From Syntrophomonadaceae bacterium (GTDB lineage Bacteria > Bacillota > Syntrophomonadia > Syntrophomonadales > Syntrophothermaceae): a stretch of 51,768 nucleotides of DNA. Each line of letters opens with the position of its first letter. The first letter of the stretch is position 1. Shown piece after piece: positions 35,028-43,294 of this stretch. The position numbers were made by a program, and so were the translations under genes. The notes under the pieces were generated by a model. The model did not search any database. It saw only the letters and a program-made list of their open reading frames with translations, and was not told where the DNA came from. The stretch spans positions 1-51,768 of the forward strand of contig JAAZLJ010000089.1 of NCBI GenBank assembly GCA_012799365.1. Direction: 5' to 3'.

Positions 35028-35234
35028 TTAATAGAAGCCATACATGCCGCCGAATTGCTCACCATAGGGGCAGACTCCGAAATAACTGTCCCCGAAGGGA
35101 TAGTCTCCATAACCTGCTCCATAGGGGGCATATCCGTAACTAAAGGGGAAACCACAATCATACCAGGGATAGCACCGATGGGGGTACCGGCATCTTCGAT
35201 GGAAAGGCCGGCATCTTCTCCTTCTGTAACCCAC
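35028..35234 (-). CDS. small Tyr/Gly/Cys/Arg-rich protein
   Basis: 68 residues. A basic Cys/His/Arg-rich N-terminus (GYRRRRCRPFHRRCRYPHRC) is followed by a Tyr/Gly/Phe-rich tail (YGYAPYGAGYGDYPFGDSYF, GGMYGFY). GTG 35234 lies eight bases after GGAGG, which is the strongest reason to call it real. Composition resembles small spore coat or surface proteins that become cross-linked, but no family was recognised. The GTG at 35243 falls inside the RBS and was not used. Confidence 0.7.
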   Translation of the reverse strand: MGYRRRRCRPFHRRCRYPHRCYPWYDCGFPFSYGYAPYGAGYGDYPFGDSYFGVCPYGEQFGGMYGFY

Positions 35235-35364
35235 TTTAAGCACCTCCTTCAGGGATTAATTGGGCAATCGTATTGTATTCTATTCTAAATAAGTGACATA
35301 GGTTACACATAATGGGATAAGATGGGATGTTTCTGAGGTGAAACGAGGTGGCGGCCGGTAGATC

Positions 35365-35688
35365 CTAAAAGAACATCCGGGAGACAGTGCTTATTTCGTT
35401 GATGGGAATGTAGCTAACTCCAAAGGGTGCTCCCGCCAGGGTTACAAAATTGCCCTGTACCCTGGTCAGAGTGCCGAAGATAGGGGCTACCCCGCCAGTG
35501 GTGAGAACTGCTACCGGGAAATGCAGCAGACTTCTGAGCTGACCCCTAAAACCGAAATTTTTTGGTGATTTTCGTGGGTAGAATCGCGCAGGTCCGCCAT
35601 AAAAAGGAGCTGACCGACTTCTTAATCGGGGTGCCAGGCAGTCGCGTCCTCCACCGCAGCCCCCGGTACAACAACCGAAAAAATCCAT
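35365..35688 (-). CDS. small coat-like protein with SH3-like C-terminus
   Basis: 107 residues. N-terminus MDFFGCCTGGCGGGRDC is Cys/Gly-rich, the middle is basic, and the end GTLTRVQGNFVTLAGAPFGV-SYIPINEISTV matches the pattern seen in small Firmicutes proteins with a short beta-barrel (coat-associated DUF2642-like, uncertain). ATG 35688 lies eight bases after AAGGAGGGG. Together with the preceding small protein it may be a coat or surface pair. Function unproven. Confidence 0.65.
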   Translation of the reverse strand: MDFFGCCTGGCGGGRDCLAPRLRSRSAPFYGGPARFYPRKSPKNFGFRGQLRSLLHFPVAVLTTGGVAPIFGTLTRVQGNFVTLAGAPFGVSYIPINEISTVSRMFF

Positions 35689-35880
35689 TACCTACCCCTC
35701 CTTTCCTGAAGTTCCAGTTGCCTTATGGTATTCGCAAAACATGGCAGATGTCCATAGAGTCGAAATGTTATTACCAGGGGAGGGATAAATTAGCATATTA
35801 TTCATAGGTTAACAACAACTTGCTCCAAGAGCCGTGGTTTGAAGTAATCCCTTACATTGCACTACTAACTGCGATTTATT

Positions 35881-36801
35881 TTAATCTCGTCGGGGGAGTC
35901 CCAGACGGGACCAGGCGTTTTGCAGTGACTGGGGATTTTCCAACACCGGGGCAAAAAGATCCCCGGTTTGATGCAGGCGGGGAAGCACGGTACGAATGGT
36001 AAAGTCAATGGGGCTGCTTCCCGGTACTTCCTCCCAGTGAAGAGGGGTGGATACCGGAGCGTGGGGGCGAGGACGGACACTGTAGGGGGAACAGACCGTT
36101 TTGCCGCGTACATTCTGCAGGTAGTCCACATAGACCAGGTTGCCGCGTTTCTTCACCTGGCGTATCACCGTCGCTTGATCAGGAATAAGTTCTACCACGA
36201 TTTCAGCGATGCGGCGGGTGAACAGCCGAATTTCTTCATAGGTGTATTCGGGCTTTACCGGCAGGTAAATGTGCAGACCGGTGGCACCAGAAGTTTTGAC
36301 CAGCGAAAAAAGATTGAGTTCATCCAGTACCTGTTTGAGTACCAGGGCCACTGTACAGGCGTCTTGATAGGTGGTTTGCCCGGCCGGATCCAGATCCAGC
36401 ACAGCGAAATCAGGATAATCGAGGTGACTGCCGGGGGACATCCAGGGATGCAGCTCGATGCAGGCCTGGTTGGCCAACCAGCATATGGTAGGAAGGTCAT
36501 CGGCCAGAATATAATTAATAACCCGCTTTGATTCTTCGGAATAAAGGGGACAGGTTCGGATCCAATCCGGAGAATAATCAGGGGCATCCTTTTGATAAAA
36601 ATGTTGACCATGGATGCCGTCCGGGTAGCGGGTTACCACCAGTGGGCGGCCGACCAGGTGTTTAGCTAGAAAAGAATAAACTTCCAGGTAATAGTGTATA
36701 AGTTCGGCCTTGGTGATATGGTCATCCGGCCAGAGGATTTTGTCCAGATTGGTGAGAGTAAGCCGGCGGTCTTCCACCGTTGTTTCCTGCTTTTTGGTCA
36801 T
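35881..36801 (-). CDS. ligD: LigD-type NHEJ polymerase (PolDom)
   Basis: 306 residues, a complete stand-alone LigD polymerase/primase domain. Conserved pieces: LTNLDKILWPDDHITKAELI, RYPDGIHGQHFYQKDAP, the metal pair in FAVLDLDPAG, SGATGLHIYLPV and YVDYLQNVRGKTVCSPYSVR. It fills gaps and adds nucleotides at double-strand breaks held by Ku. ATG 36801 follows AAAAAGGAGAAG; 20 bases separate it from the ligase gene. In most bacteria these domains are fused; here they are two proteins. Confidence 0.95.
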   Translation of the reverse strand: MTKKQETTVEDRRLTLTNLDKILWPDDHITKAELIHYYLEVYSFLAKHLVGRPLVVTRYPDGIHGQHFYQKDAPDYSPDWIRTCPLYSEESKRVINYILADDLPTICWLANQACIELHPWMSPGSHLDYPDFAVLDLDPAGQTTYQDACTVALVLKQVLDELNLFSLVKTSGATGLHIYLPVKPEYTYEEIRLFTRRIAEIVVELIPDQATVIRQVKKRGNLVYVDYLQNVRGKTVCSPYSVRPRPHAPVSTPLHWEEVPGSSPIDFTIRTVLPRLHQTGDLFAPVLENPQSLQNAWSRLGLPRRD

Positions 36802-36821
36802 GTGACTTCTCCTTTTTAATT

Positions 36822-37757
36822 TTAATATAAAACACATTGTTCTGGTGGTACAACGGTGAAACCTTTAACTACCGGGGCTCTCAGGTGCATCTCAGGGGTC
36901 CATTCTGCGAATTCGACCATCAGGGTTAGAACCGGTATGACCCAGTGAAAAGATCCAGTTGGCAGCTGCGGGGGATTAACAAAGGGGGATCTGGTTTGGT
37001 GCAGTTCGGGCAGCGAGCGGCTGAGGGCAATGCTTTGCTGCTGGGACAGGCCAGAGCCCACCCGTCCCAGGTAACGAAGCCCGGTTTCATCAAAGGCTCC
37101 TACCAGCAGGGCATTGGGCAGAGAACCGCGGGTGGTGTATCCACCTACCACGCAGAGCTGCTGCTGGCGTAGTTTGATTTTGAGCCAGTGGTGATGGTTC
37201 TTGCCGGGAAGATAAGGGCTGTTTTTAACCTTGGCCACCATTCCTTCCAATTCCTGAGCTTTGATGGTAGTAAACAGCGCGGTACCGCTGGTGAAATTAT
37301 CGGTGGTTACTATTTGCGGATGGGGGGATAAAATGTCAGCTAAAAGGGAATGACGTTCCAGCAGTGGCTGGCCGGTAAGATCCTTCCCGTCCAGATACAG
37401 CAGGTCGAACAAAATATAGGTTACCGGCATCTGTTCCATCAAAAGTGCTATGTATTCCGGCCGGTTCGCCTGATCCCGTCTGAGAACCGAAGGAAAACTG
37501 ACTCGGCCCTGGTGGAAGGCCACCACCTCGCCGTCCAGGATGGCGGTGGGTCCAGAAATCAAATCGGTCAGAGCCTGCAGTTCCGGGTATTGAGTGGTGC
37601 GGTCTCGCTGCCGGCGGTTTTGCAGACGAACCTGGCCATGATCCACAAAAGCCAGCATCCGTACACCATCCCATTTAACCTGAAAGAGGTGTTCCTCGCT
37701 GTCAAACGGCTCCGGGTGGGGAACCGGCTCCATGGGGATTATTTTCTGATCAAGCAC
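36822..37757 (-). CDS. ligD: ATP-dependent DNA ligase (LigD ligase domain)
   Basis: 311 residues. Motif I is FQVKWDGVRML (lysyl-AMP Lys), motif III is near VTYILFDLLYLDGKDL, motif IV is LEGMVAKVKNSPYL and motif V is HWLKIKLRQ. An OB domain completes the enzyme. No polymerase or nuclease domain is attached. GTG 37757 follows AGGAGGGATAGA. It seals ends in non-homologous end joining with Ku, whose gene lies just upstream in the same direction. Confidence 0.94.
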   Translation of the reverse strand: MLDQKIIPMEPVPHPEPFDSEEHLFQVKWDGVRMLAFVDHGQVRLQNRRQRDRTTQYPELQALTDLISGPTAILDGEVVAFHQGRVSFPSVLRRDQANRPEYIALLMEQMPVTYILFDLLYLDGKDLTGQPLLERHSLLADILSPHPQIVTTDNFTSGTALFTTIKAQELEGMVAKVKNSPYLPGKNHHHWLKIKLRQQQLCVVGGYTTRGSLPNALLVGAFDETGLRYLGRVGSGLSQQQSIALSRSLPELHQTRSPFVNPPQLPTGSFHWVIPVLTLMVEFAEWTPEMHLRAPVVKGFTVVPPEQCVLY

Positions 37758-37771
37758 TCTATCCCTCCTAA

Positions 37772-37860
37772 TAGAAGCCAATATCTGCCATAAAAACCAA
37801 CGCAGAATACAATGAAATTATGAATACGCTGCCAGGAAAATTAGACGCGGTTTCAAATAG
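37772..37860. repeat. degraded dispersed repeat copy between ligase and Ku genes
   Basis: Contains AACGCAGAATACAATGAAATTATGAATACGC and TTAGACGCGGTTTC, weak matches to the ends and middle of the family. No gene fits. Confidence 0.45.
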
Positions 37861-38664
37861 TTAATGAACTCTTTCGGCTTCGGGCTGGCGGGTTTCCTGG
37901 GCAAGTTTGACGCTGGCCTTGAGTGCCTCCATAAGGTCCACTACCGGAACAGCATCAGGAGCGGTCGGTTTTTCAACCACCTGCCTGCCGGCAACCTTAT
38001 TCTGGATGACCTCCCACAACGCCTGACGGTATTCATTGTGATAGCGGTTGGCATCAAAGTTAGTGCCCAGGTTGTCGATCAGGCTCAGGGCCATTTTTAT
38101 TTCGTTTTCGTGGAGATTCACCTGGTCCAGATTAATATCCAAATGGGCTGGATCCCGAATTTCGTCCGGGTAAAACATGGTTTCTAAAATCAGTACGTCC
38201 CGACGTACCCTGATGGCTGCCAGGTTCTGCCGGGTACGGATGACTATTTTGGCGATAGCGGTTTTGGCCGTGGTTTCCATGGCTTTTATCAGGAGGGCAT
38301 ATGCTTTTTCTCCGCCTGCGGCCGGTTCCAGATAATAGCTTTTATCAAAGTAAACCGGGTCCACCTGAGCCAGATCTACGAAGTCGAGGATATCTATGGT
38401 ATGGGTGGTATTCCGGGGCAGCTGGGACAGATCCTCGTCCTCTATGACCACAAAGCGGCCTTTTTGGTACTCGTAACCATGTACTATTTCATCAGGTTCA
38501 ATATTCTGGTTGCAAACCGGACAGAACTTGCGGTACTGAACCGGGCTGGAACATTCCTGGTGTAAGTAACGAAAATGTATATCTTTATTTTGGGTAGCAG
38601 TATACAGCTTGACCGGGATGTTGACCAATCCGAAACTGAGGGCTCCCTTCCAGAGCGAACGCAT
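37861..38664 (-). CDS. ku: non-homologous end joining protein Ku
   Basis: 267 residues, typical bacterial Ku. MRSLWKGALSFGLVNIPVKL at the N-terminus, FRYLHQECSSPVQYRKFCPV with Cys pairs, VVIEDEDL and DFVDLAQVDPVYFDKSYYL mark the family. The homodimer rings broken DNA ends and recruits LigD. ATG 38664 follows AAGGAGTGATTCC. With the ligase and polymerase genes next to it this is a full minimal NHEJ set, in many Firmicutes made in spores. Confidence 0.97.
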   Translation of the reverse strand: MRSLWKGALSFGLVNIPVKLYTATQNKDIHFRYLHQECSSPVQYRKFCPVCNQNIEPDEIVHGYEYQKGRFVVIEDEDLSQLPRNTTHTIDILDFVDLAQVDPVYFDKSYYLEPAAGGEKAYALLIKAMETTAKTAIAKIVIRTRQNLAAIRVRRDVLILETMFYPDEIRDPAHLDINLDQVNLHENEIKMALSLIDNLGTNFDANRYHNEYRQALWEVIQNKVAGRQVVEKPTAPDAVPVVDLMEALKASVKLAQETRQPEAERVH

Positions 38665-38708
38665 GGAATCACTCCTTAATTTTCCGGCCAGGAATAGTAT
38701 TACACTTT

Positions 38709-38736
38709 ACTATAGTGACTTATTTAACTATAGTTA
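38709..38736. promoter_or_regulatory. paired ACTATAGT palindromes between ku and the MBL gene
   Basis: ACTATAGT at 38709-38716 and TAACTATAGTTA (perfect, 12 bases) at 38725-38736, 18 bases centre to centre, in the divergent promoter region. It may be an operator or overlapping -10 boxes (TATAGT on each strand). Confidence 0.4.
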
Positions 38737-38789
38737 GATTGGAACGAATGGGGCGATTTAATACCCTGCAAGCAGGAAGGGGTGAAAAA

Positions 38790-39470
38790 ATGGCCAGGGC
38801 ACAAAAGATCTGGAACGGAGTGTACATTATCGGCGGGTCTGATATAACCCGACCGGAAGACTGCTGCATATACCTGGTAGAGGCCGGGGAAGAGCTGGTG
38901 TTGATCGATGCCGGGGCTGGCCGCAGTGTAAAGAAGATATTGGATAACATTGCGTTAGTTGGGCTGGATCCACAGCAGTTAACCCATGTTATCGCCACTC
39001 ACGGCCATATCGATCATATAGGAGGGCTGCAGGAGATTAAAACCAGACTGGACCTGAAGGTGGTGGCTCATGAATTGGAACTGCCGGCCATAGAAGAGGG
39101 AAAGTCTAACCTTACCGCCGACTATATGTATGGGCTTCACTACCAGCCGGTGCAGGTAGACATTGTGCTGCAGGGGGACAAGACCTGCCTACAGATCGGA
39201 AACCGTGAGTTGGTGTGCCTGCATACACCGGGTCATACTCCTGGCGGCATCTCGGTTTATTTAGATGTAGATGGTAAAAGGGTGCTTTTTGGTCAGGATA
39301 TTCATGGACCATTTGATAGTTCATGGGGTTCTGACCAGCAAAAGTGGCGGCAGTCGATGCAACAGCTTTTAGAACTGAAGGCCGATATATTATGTGAGGG
39401 GCATTTTGGTATCTATACCCAGCACGAAAAAGTAGCTGCTTATATTGAGCATTATCTGGAGATATATTAG
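38790..39470 (+). CDS. metallo-beta-lactamase fold hydrolase
   Basis: 226 residues from ATG 38790 (GGAAGGGG upstream; in-frame upstream starts lack an RBS). Zinc motif HGHIDH is in VIATHGHIDHIGGLQE, with further ligands in LVCLHTPGHTPGGISVYL, VLFGQDIHGPF and CEGHFGIY. Compatible with a glyoxalase II-like or generic thioesterase/lactonase. The substrate cannot be assigned. Divergent from ku. Confidence 0.9.
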   Translation: MARAQKIWNGVYIIGGSDITRPEDCCIYLVEAGEELVLIDAGAGRSVKKILDNIALVGLDPQQLTHVIATHGHIDHIGGLQEIKTRLDLKVVAHELELPAIEEGKSNLTADYMYGLHYQPVQVDIVLQGDKTCLQIGNRELVCLHTPGHTPGGISVYLDVDGKRVLFGQDIHGPFDSSWGSDQQKWRQSMQQLLELKADILCEGHFGIYTQHEKVAAYIEHYLEIY

Positions 39471-39509
39471 CCAGGGCGATACATACAGTCTCCTGCAGTG
39501 AAAATTGAA

Positions 39510-39600
39510 CTCGCAGATATACGCAGATTAATCATAAAACAGACACAGAAAACACTGAAACTTATGAAAATATAAAACAATTCCTATCAAGAATGTGAAT
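39510..39600. repeat. dispersed repeat copy
   Basis: CGCAGATATACGCAGATTAATC is followed by AGACACAGAAAACACTGAAACTTATGAA, the same order as in the copy at 21100 read in reverse. It fills most of the 240-base gap before the CofE-like gene; the rest of the gap shows no gene. Confidence 0.6.
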
Positions 39601-39714
39601 TTTGTATTCAGTATAAATTATCAAGAATTATTGTAAAGTTCTTGGTTTTAGGTTATATTTAGCGATGGTGTTGTTAATTTTGTGAGGTTGTAAATTTACA
39701 CAAAGGGTGTTTAT

Positions 39715-40908
39715 ATGAGTAGGATTCCTGATTATGTCGGGGTGTGTGCTTTTGCCATCAAGATGGGAGTGGTACTTCCCGGCAGCAACATCGTGGATAT
39801 GATCTGTGAAAGCTTGAACAAATGTGTCCACGACGAACTGCTTTCTGATGGTGATACGGTTTGCATAACTGAGTCGGTGGTAGCGCGTGCTCAGAATAAC
39901 TATATCTCCACGGCTGACATTGCCGAAGAAATCAGGGAAAAAATGCAGGTGGGGGAGGACGCCCGACTGGGAGTAGTGTTCCCCATTCTTAGCCGCAACC
40001 GTTTTTCGTTGATTCTCAAAGGTATTGCCATGGCAGTACCGAAAGGTGAGGTTATTGTACAATTAACCTACCCGGTGGACGAGGTGGGGAACCAAATCCT
40101 TTCGGTCGAGGCTGCGGAGTGTCTGGGTGAGGCCAATGGAGGTCTTATTCTTCCCGCTCATCTCGGAGAGCAGCGTTTTCGTCATCCGGTAACCGGAGTG
40201 GACTATATTCAGCTTTATCACGATATTATTGAAGAGTGTGGGGCGAAGCCTACCATATATTTATGCAATGACCCGTTAAGGATAGTGCAGCTGGCCCCTG
40301 ATAGCGTGATTGTGGCCAACGTACATGACCGTCACCGTGTTAGTCGAAAATTGAAGGAACATATAGAGAACTGCTTGACCTTGCAGGATTTTTGCAATCG
40401 CCGTAACGATTCCTGGTCTGAGTGGGGGCTTTTGGGCAGCAACATGTCTTCGCCGGATCGGCTGAAACTGGCGCCGCGGGAGGCCGGGCAGGTGGCGGCT
40501 GTTATTCAGGAGCGGGTTAGAGCTGTCCTGGGTAAATACGTGGAAGTCATTGTCTATGGTGACGGGGCTTATCGGGATCCTTCAACCGGTATCTATGAAC
40601 TGGCTGATCCGCAGCCGGTGTTTGGGATGACATCGGGATTTAAGGGCAAATATCGGGTAGGATTGAAATACAAGTACCTGGTGGATTCATTACATGAGAA
40701 TGGTCATAACCAGGAGGAAATCGAGGCTATTCTGGATGAGAAGATGAAAGAGGAATACGGACGAGATAGTCTCGAGACGGAAGGAACTACCCCCCGTAAA
40801 GTAGAAGATATACTGGCCAGTCTGGCTGACTTGGTGAGCGGTTCGTCCGATGCGGGCACTCCACTTATCATTGTCAAAGGTTTTTTAGACAGTGCCTGTG
40901 ACATATAA
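39715..40908 (+). CDS. coenzyme F420-0:L-glutamate ligase (CofE)-like protein
   Basis: 397 residues. CofE-like segments: DGDTVCITESVVARAQNNY, then a long family-specific insert with VVFPILSRNRFSLILKGIAM, and GDGAYRDPSTGIYELADPQP (metal/GTP region). True CofE has about 250 residues and adds glutamate to F420-0; no F420 gene is nearby, so the reaction here is uncertain. Many Clostridia carry such long homologues. AAGGGTG precedes the ATG at 39715. Convergent with the deacetylase. Confidence 0.75.
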   Translation: MSRIPDYVGVCAFAIKMGVVLPGSNIVDMICESLNKCVHDELLSDGDTVCITESVVARAQNNYISTADIAEEIREKMQVGEDARLGVVFPILSRNRFSLILKGIAMAVPKGEVIVQLTYPVDEVGNQILSVEAAECLGEANGGLILPAHLGEQRFRHPVTGVDYIQLYHDIIEECGAKPTIYLCNDPLRIVQLAPDSVIVANVHDRHRVSRKLKEHIENCLTLQDFCNRRNDSWSEWGLLGSNMSSPDRLKLAPREAGQVAAVIQERVRAVLGKYVEVIVYGDGAYRDPSTGIYELADPQPVFGMTSGFKGKYRVGLKYKYLVDSLHENGHNQEEIEAILDEKMKEEYGRDSLETEGTTPRKVEDILASLADLVSGSSDAGTPLIIVKGFLDSACDI

Positions 40909-40923
40909 TAAAATCAAACGTGG

Positions 40924-40972
40924 GGCGCGGTCACAACACCTATCGGCTTCGAGGCCGGAGATGAGCCGCGCC
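40924..40972. terminator. GC-rich hairpin between convergent genes
   Basis: GGCGCGG (40924-40930) pairs with CCGCGCC (40966-40972), with an inner stem CGGC-TTCGAG-GCCG. It lies between the CofE-like gene and the deacetylase, which converge. No T tract follows, so termination is only a guess; it is too short for a tRNA. Confidence 0.4.
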
Positions 40973-40979
40973 GGTCATA

Positions 40980-42059
40980 CTAGAGTTCAGAGAGCAGGGC
41001 GAATTCATAGCCCTGCCTTTTTAATTCGTAAATGATATCATTGAGAGCTTCGGCATTACTGGAGGATACCGCGTGCAGCAGGATAACTGCTCCCGGGTGG
41101 ATGTTATTAATCACGTTCTCATAGGCCTTGTCAGCCCCTGGCTGCTTCTTTACATCCCAGTCGCGGAAAGCCATGCTCCAGAAGACCGCACGGTAGCCCA
41201 TTTCCTGCAGTGAAGCCAGGGTTTTTTCACTGAAGGCACCTTCCGGGGGGCGTACCATACGTACCATTTCCTTCCCCGTAGCTGCAGTAAAGGCAGCCTC
41301 AGTAGTTTCCAGTTCTTTTTTTATCTGGTCATCAGTTATTTTGGGCAAACTGGGGTGGGTAGCGGTATGATTCCCCACCAGATGACCTTCAGCGGCCATA
41401 CGCTTAACCAGCTCGGGCTGGGTGGTTATATAGGGTTTGGTCACAAAAAAAGCGGCTTTTACCTGGTTGGCGGCCAGTACGTCCAGGATGCGGCCGGTAT
41501 ATCCATTTTCATAACCGGCATCAAAAGTGAGGTATATCTTCTTTTCGCCAGCATTACCCAGGTAAATTCCCTGATATTTGGCCATCATTTCTTTGACCAC
41601 AGCAGGTATGAACGGTTGTTCGTGTTTGTTGTTAGCGACATAGTACCACTGCAGGAGCTTATCTTTCGGCACCTGAGGCTGATTGTCATTATTTGCCGGC
41701 AAGGTCGTTTTATCCGGTGCCGGTGATGAGGGCTCGGGGGTTGATGGCGCCGGGGACGTTGGTGAATTATCCGGGGCCGTTGGTGAGGGCGCTGGTTCCG
41801 GGTTGGGAACAGGCTCGGGAGTTGGTTCAGCAGGAAGGTTGGGGCCAGGCTGAGGCTCTGGCTGTAACGAAGTAACCGCCGGGGGTTCCTTGAATAAGTA
41901 GGCATACCCGCCCAGACCCAGAGCCATTACCATAAAGGTAGCAATGATAATAGTGGAGTAAATGCGTATGCGGGCCTGGTATTTATTTCTCGGGCGGCTG
42001 CCCGGGGCTGAATTTTGTGGTGTTTTTGCCTGATTCTTCTTATTGGCCAATCTCCTCAC
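40980..42059 (-). CDS. membrane-anchored polysaccharide deacetylase, PdaA-like
   Basis: 359 residues. Basic N-terminus, one transmembrane helix (about 31-53, TIIIATFMVMALGLGGYAYL), a long Pro/Ala/Glu-rich linker (about 58-125), then a NodB deacetylase domain: LTFDAGYENGYTGRILDVLA (metal Asp), HLVGNHTATHPSLP (His pair), MVRPPEGAFSEKTL and VILLHAVSSSNAEAL. DAGYENG and HAVSS/NAEAL are close to PdaA, which makes muramic delta-lactam of spore cortex. Start uncertain: GTG 42059 or TTG 42050. Confidence 0.85.
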   Translation of the reverse strand: MRRLANKKNQAKTPQNSAPGSRPRNKYQARIRIYSTIIIATFMVMALGLGGYAYLFKEPPAVTSLQPEPQPGPNLPAEPTPEPVPNPEPAPSPTAPDNSPTSPAPSTPEPSSPAPDKTTLPANNDNQPQVPKDKLLQWYYVANNKHEQPFIPAVVKEMMAKYQGIYLGNAGEKKIYLTFDAGYENGYTGRILDVLAANQVKAAFFVTKPYITTQPELVKRMAAEGHLVGNHTATHPSLPKITDDQIKKELETTEAAFTAATGKEMVRMVRPPEGAFSEKTLASLQEMGYRAVFWSMAFRDWDVKKQPGADKAYENVINNIHPGAVILLHAVSSSNAEALNDIIYELKRQGYEFALLSEL

Positions 42060-42133
42060 CCTTCCATGAATTTAATTAGACATAATTCGACAACGGTGGT
42101 ATTATTCCTGCAGGCAATTAATTCCGTACAAAA

Positions 42134-42163
42134 AAATACCGGTAATGGATATTACCGGTATTT
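42134..42163 (-). terminator. terminator of the 42,289-42,831 gene
   Basis: Perfect 13-base stem (AAATACCGGTAAT / ATTACCGGTATTT) around a four-base loop; on the minus strand a T-rich tract (T7) follows, ending the NTF2-like gene before the deacetylase. Confidence 0.85.
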
Positions 42164-42167
42164 GCCC

Positions 42168-42281
42168 TTAGACGCAGATGGACGCTGATTATTTTCAATA
42201 TTTTGGTGCTGAGAACACAGATGGCTGAAACCGCGGGTGTACGCAGATTAACGCAGATGAATCGTAATCTGCGTTTTATTT
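42168..42281. repeat. dispersed repeat copy
   Basis: TTAGACGCAGATGGACGCTGATT at the left; near the right ACGCAGATTAACGCAGATGA followed by ATCTGCGT. The latter pairs with ACGCAGAT (42251-42258 with 42267-42274) and TTTATTTT follows, which makes a terminator-like hairpin on the plus strand, where no gene needs it. Confidence 0.6.
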
Positions 42282-42288
42282 TGGTGAC

Positions 42289-42831
42289 TTATGAAACGTT
42301 AAGAAGTTGTTCCACCTGTTCGTCCATTTTTTTCATATCAAAGGATTTTAAAGCGGACAGGTCACTACCGGTGGCATCGGAGATTTCCAGTAAACGCCAC
42401 TTACCAGTTTCCTTTATTAGGATAGCTACTTCATTACCTTTCAGGTCCTGCTCAGGAACCTTATAATCATATACGACGATAGCGGATTTTTCTCCGGTTT
42501 TGGTATAGTCGGAGCGGATGGATACCTTGATTTCACCAGGGTTTTCAGGTATGGCCTCGCTAAATGCCTGGGCCATTTCATTTCTAATCTGATCCTCGCG
42601 TTGTAAAAGCTCGGCGGGAGGAGTCTGCATATAGCGAGGAAAGAGAAGGGGATAAGCCATGTTCACGCTCAAATAATCTACTGCTTGCTCAAAATCACCG
42701 CTATAAAAGGATGTATAAAATTTCTCCACGGTTCTTTCGGGGGTGGGTGTGTCGAAGTAAGCCGAATAGCCAAACATGGTGAAGAGAGCAAGAACAATGA
42801 TGGCTATATTCCACCGGGGTATTCCAAACAT
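42289..42831 (-). CDS. membrane-anchored NTF2-like protein of unknown function
   Basis: 180 residues. N-terminal anchor IAIIVLALFTMFGYSAYF, then TPERTVEKFYTSFYSGDFEQAVDYLSVNM, a pattern seen in NTF2-like/DUF4878 extracytoplasmic domains, with beta strands EIKVSIRSDYTKTGEKSAIVVYDY and KETGKWRLLEISDATG. Outside-facing. No enzyme motif. ATG 42831 lies after GAAGGAGG. Role unknown. Confidence 0.75.
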   Translation of the reverse strand: MFGIPRWNIAIIVLALFTMFGYSAYFDTPTPERTVEKFYTSFYSGDFEQAVDYLSVNMAYPLLFPRYMQTPPAELLQREDQIRNEMAQAFSEAIPENPGEIKVSIRSDYTKTGEKSAIVVYDYKVPEQDLKGNEVAILIKETGKWRLLEISDATGSDLSALKSFDMKKMDEQVEQLLNVS

Positions 42832-43055
42832 TAAAAGAAACCTCCTTCAGATAACAGAAAATATGATGTCTTCAGTACTCATTCTACCTGTCTGGTTAGG
42901 TCAAAGCAATACTCAGTTTTAAATCCAGGATAAGCTCGGTGAGAAACAGGTGAGATGTGCGTGCAGCAGGGGAATCAGGGAATAAGGGATATAATTGACT
43001 GAGATCCCGCTTTTTGTTACTATTCTTAGCAGAACGTCATGTTCGGTAATGGTCA
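42832..43055. other. intergenic region without gene
   Basis: Between two divergent genes. No ORF with a ribosome binding site and no recognisable promoter pair; a repeat copy begins to its right. Confidence 0.4.
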
Positions 43056-43232
43056 GTGTCCATCTGCGATCTTACTGCATGTCGACGTCCGCGATACGCG
43101 ATATCGGTAGTATTACAAATTTATGGAGTGTGTTAATCCGGCGAAGCGACCTACGAAGTCGACGAGTCGGGGAGCGAGCGGGTTACACACTCTAAGGGTA
43201 GTATCTTCGGCATTCATTTCCGGTTGCAAAGC
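43056..43232. repeat. dispersed repeat copy with long hairpin
   Basis: Best-preserved hairpin of the family: GAGTGTGTTAATCCG (43126-43140) pairs with CGGGTTACACACTC (43179-43192), with GCGAAGCGAC and GGGAGCGAGCG inside. GTCCATCTGCGAT and CATTTCCGGTTGC flank it. No gene. Confidence 0.7.
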
Positions 43233-43294
43233 CTTTTTCATAGTAGGTACACAGTCAGAAACCCAATACCAATAGAGAAAAGGGAAGTGTGAAT

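Noticed and set aside
40924-40972. tRNA-like or structured RNA in the GC-rich hairpin
   Set aside because: Only about 49 bases, no anticodon arm or TPsiC loop; kept as a hairpin only.
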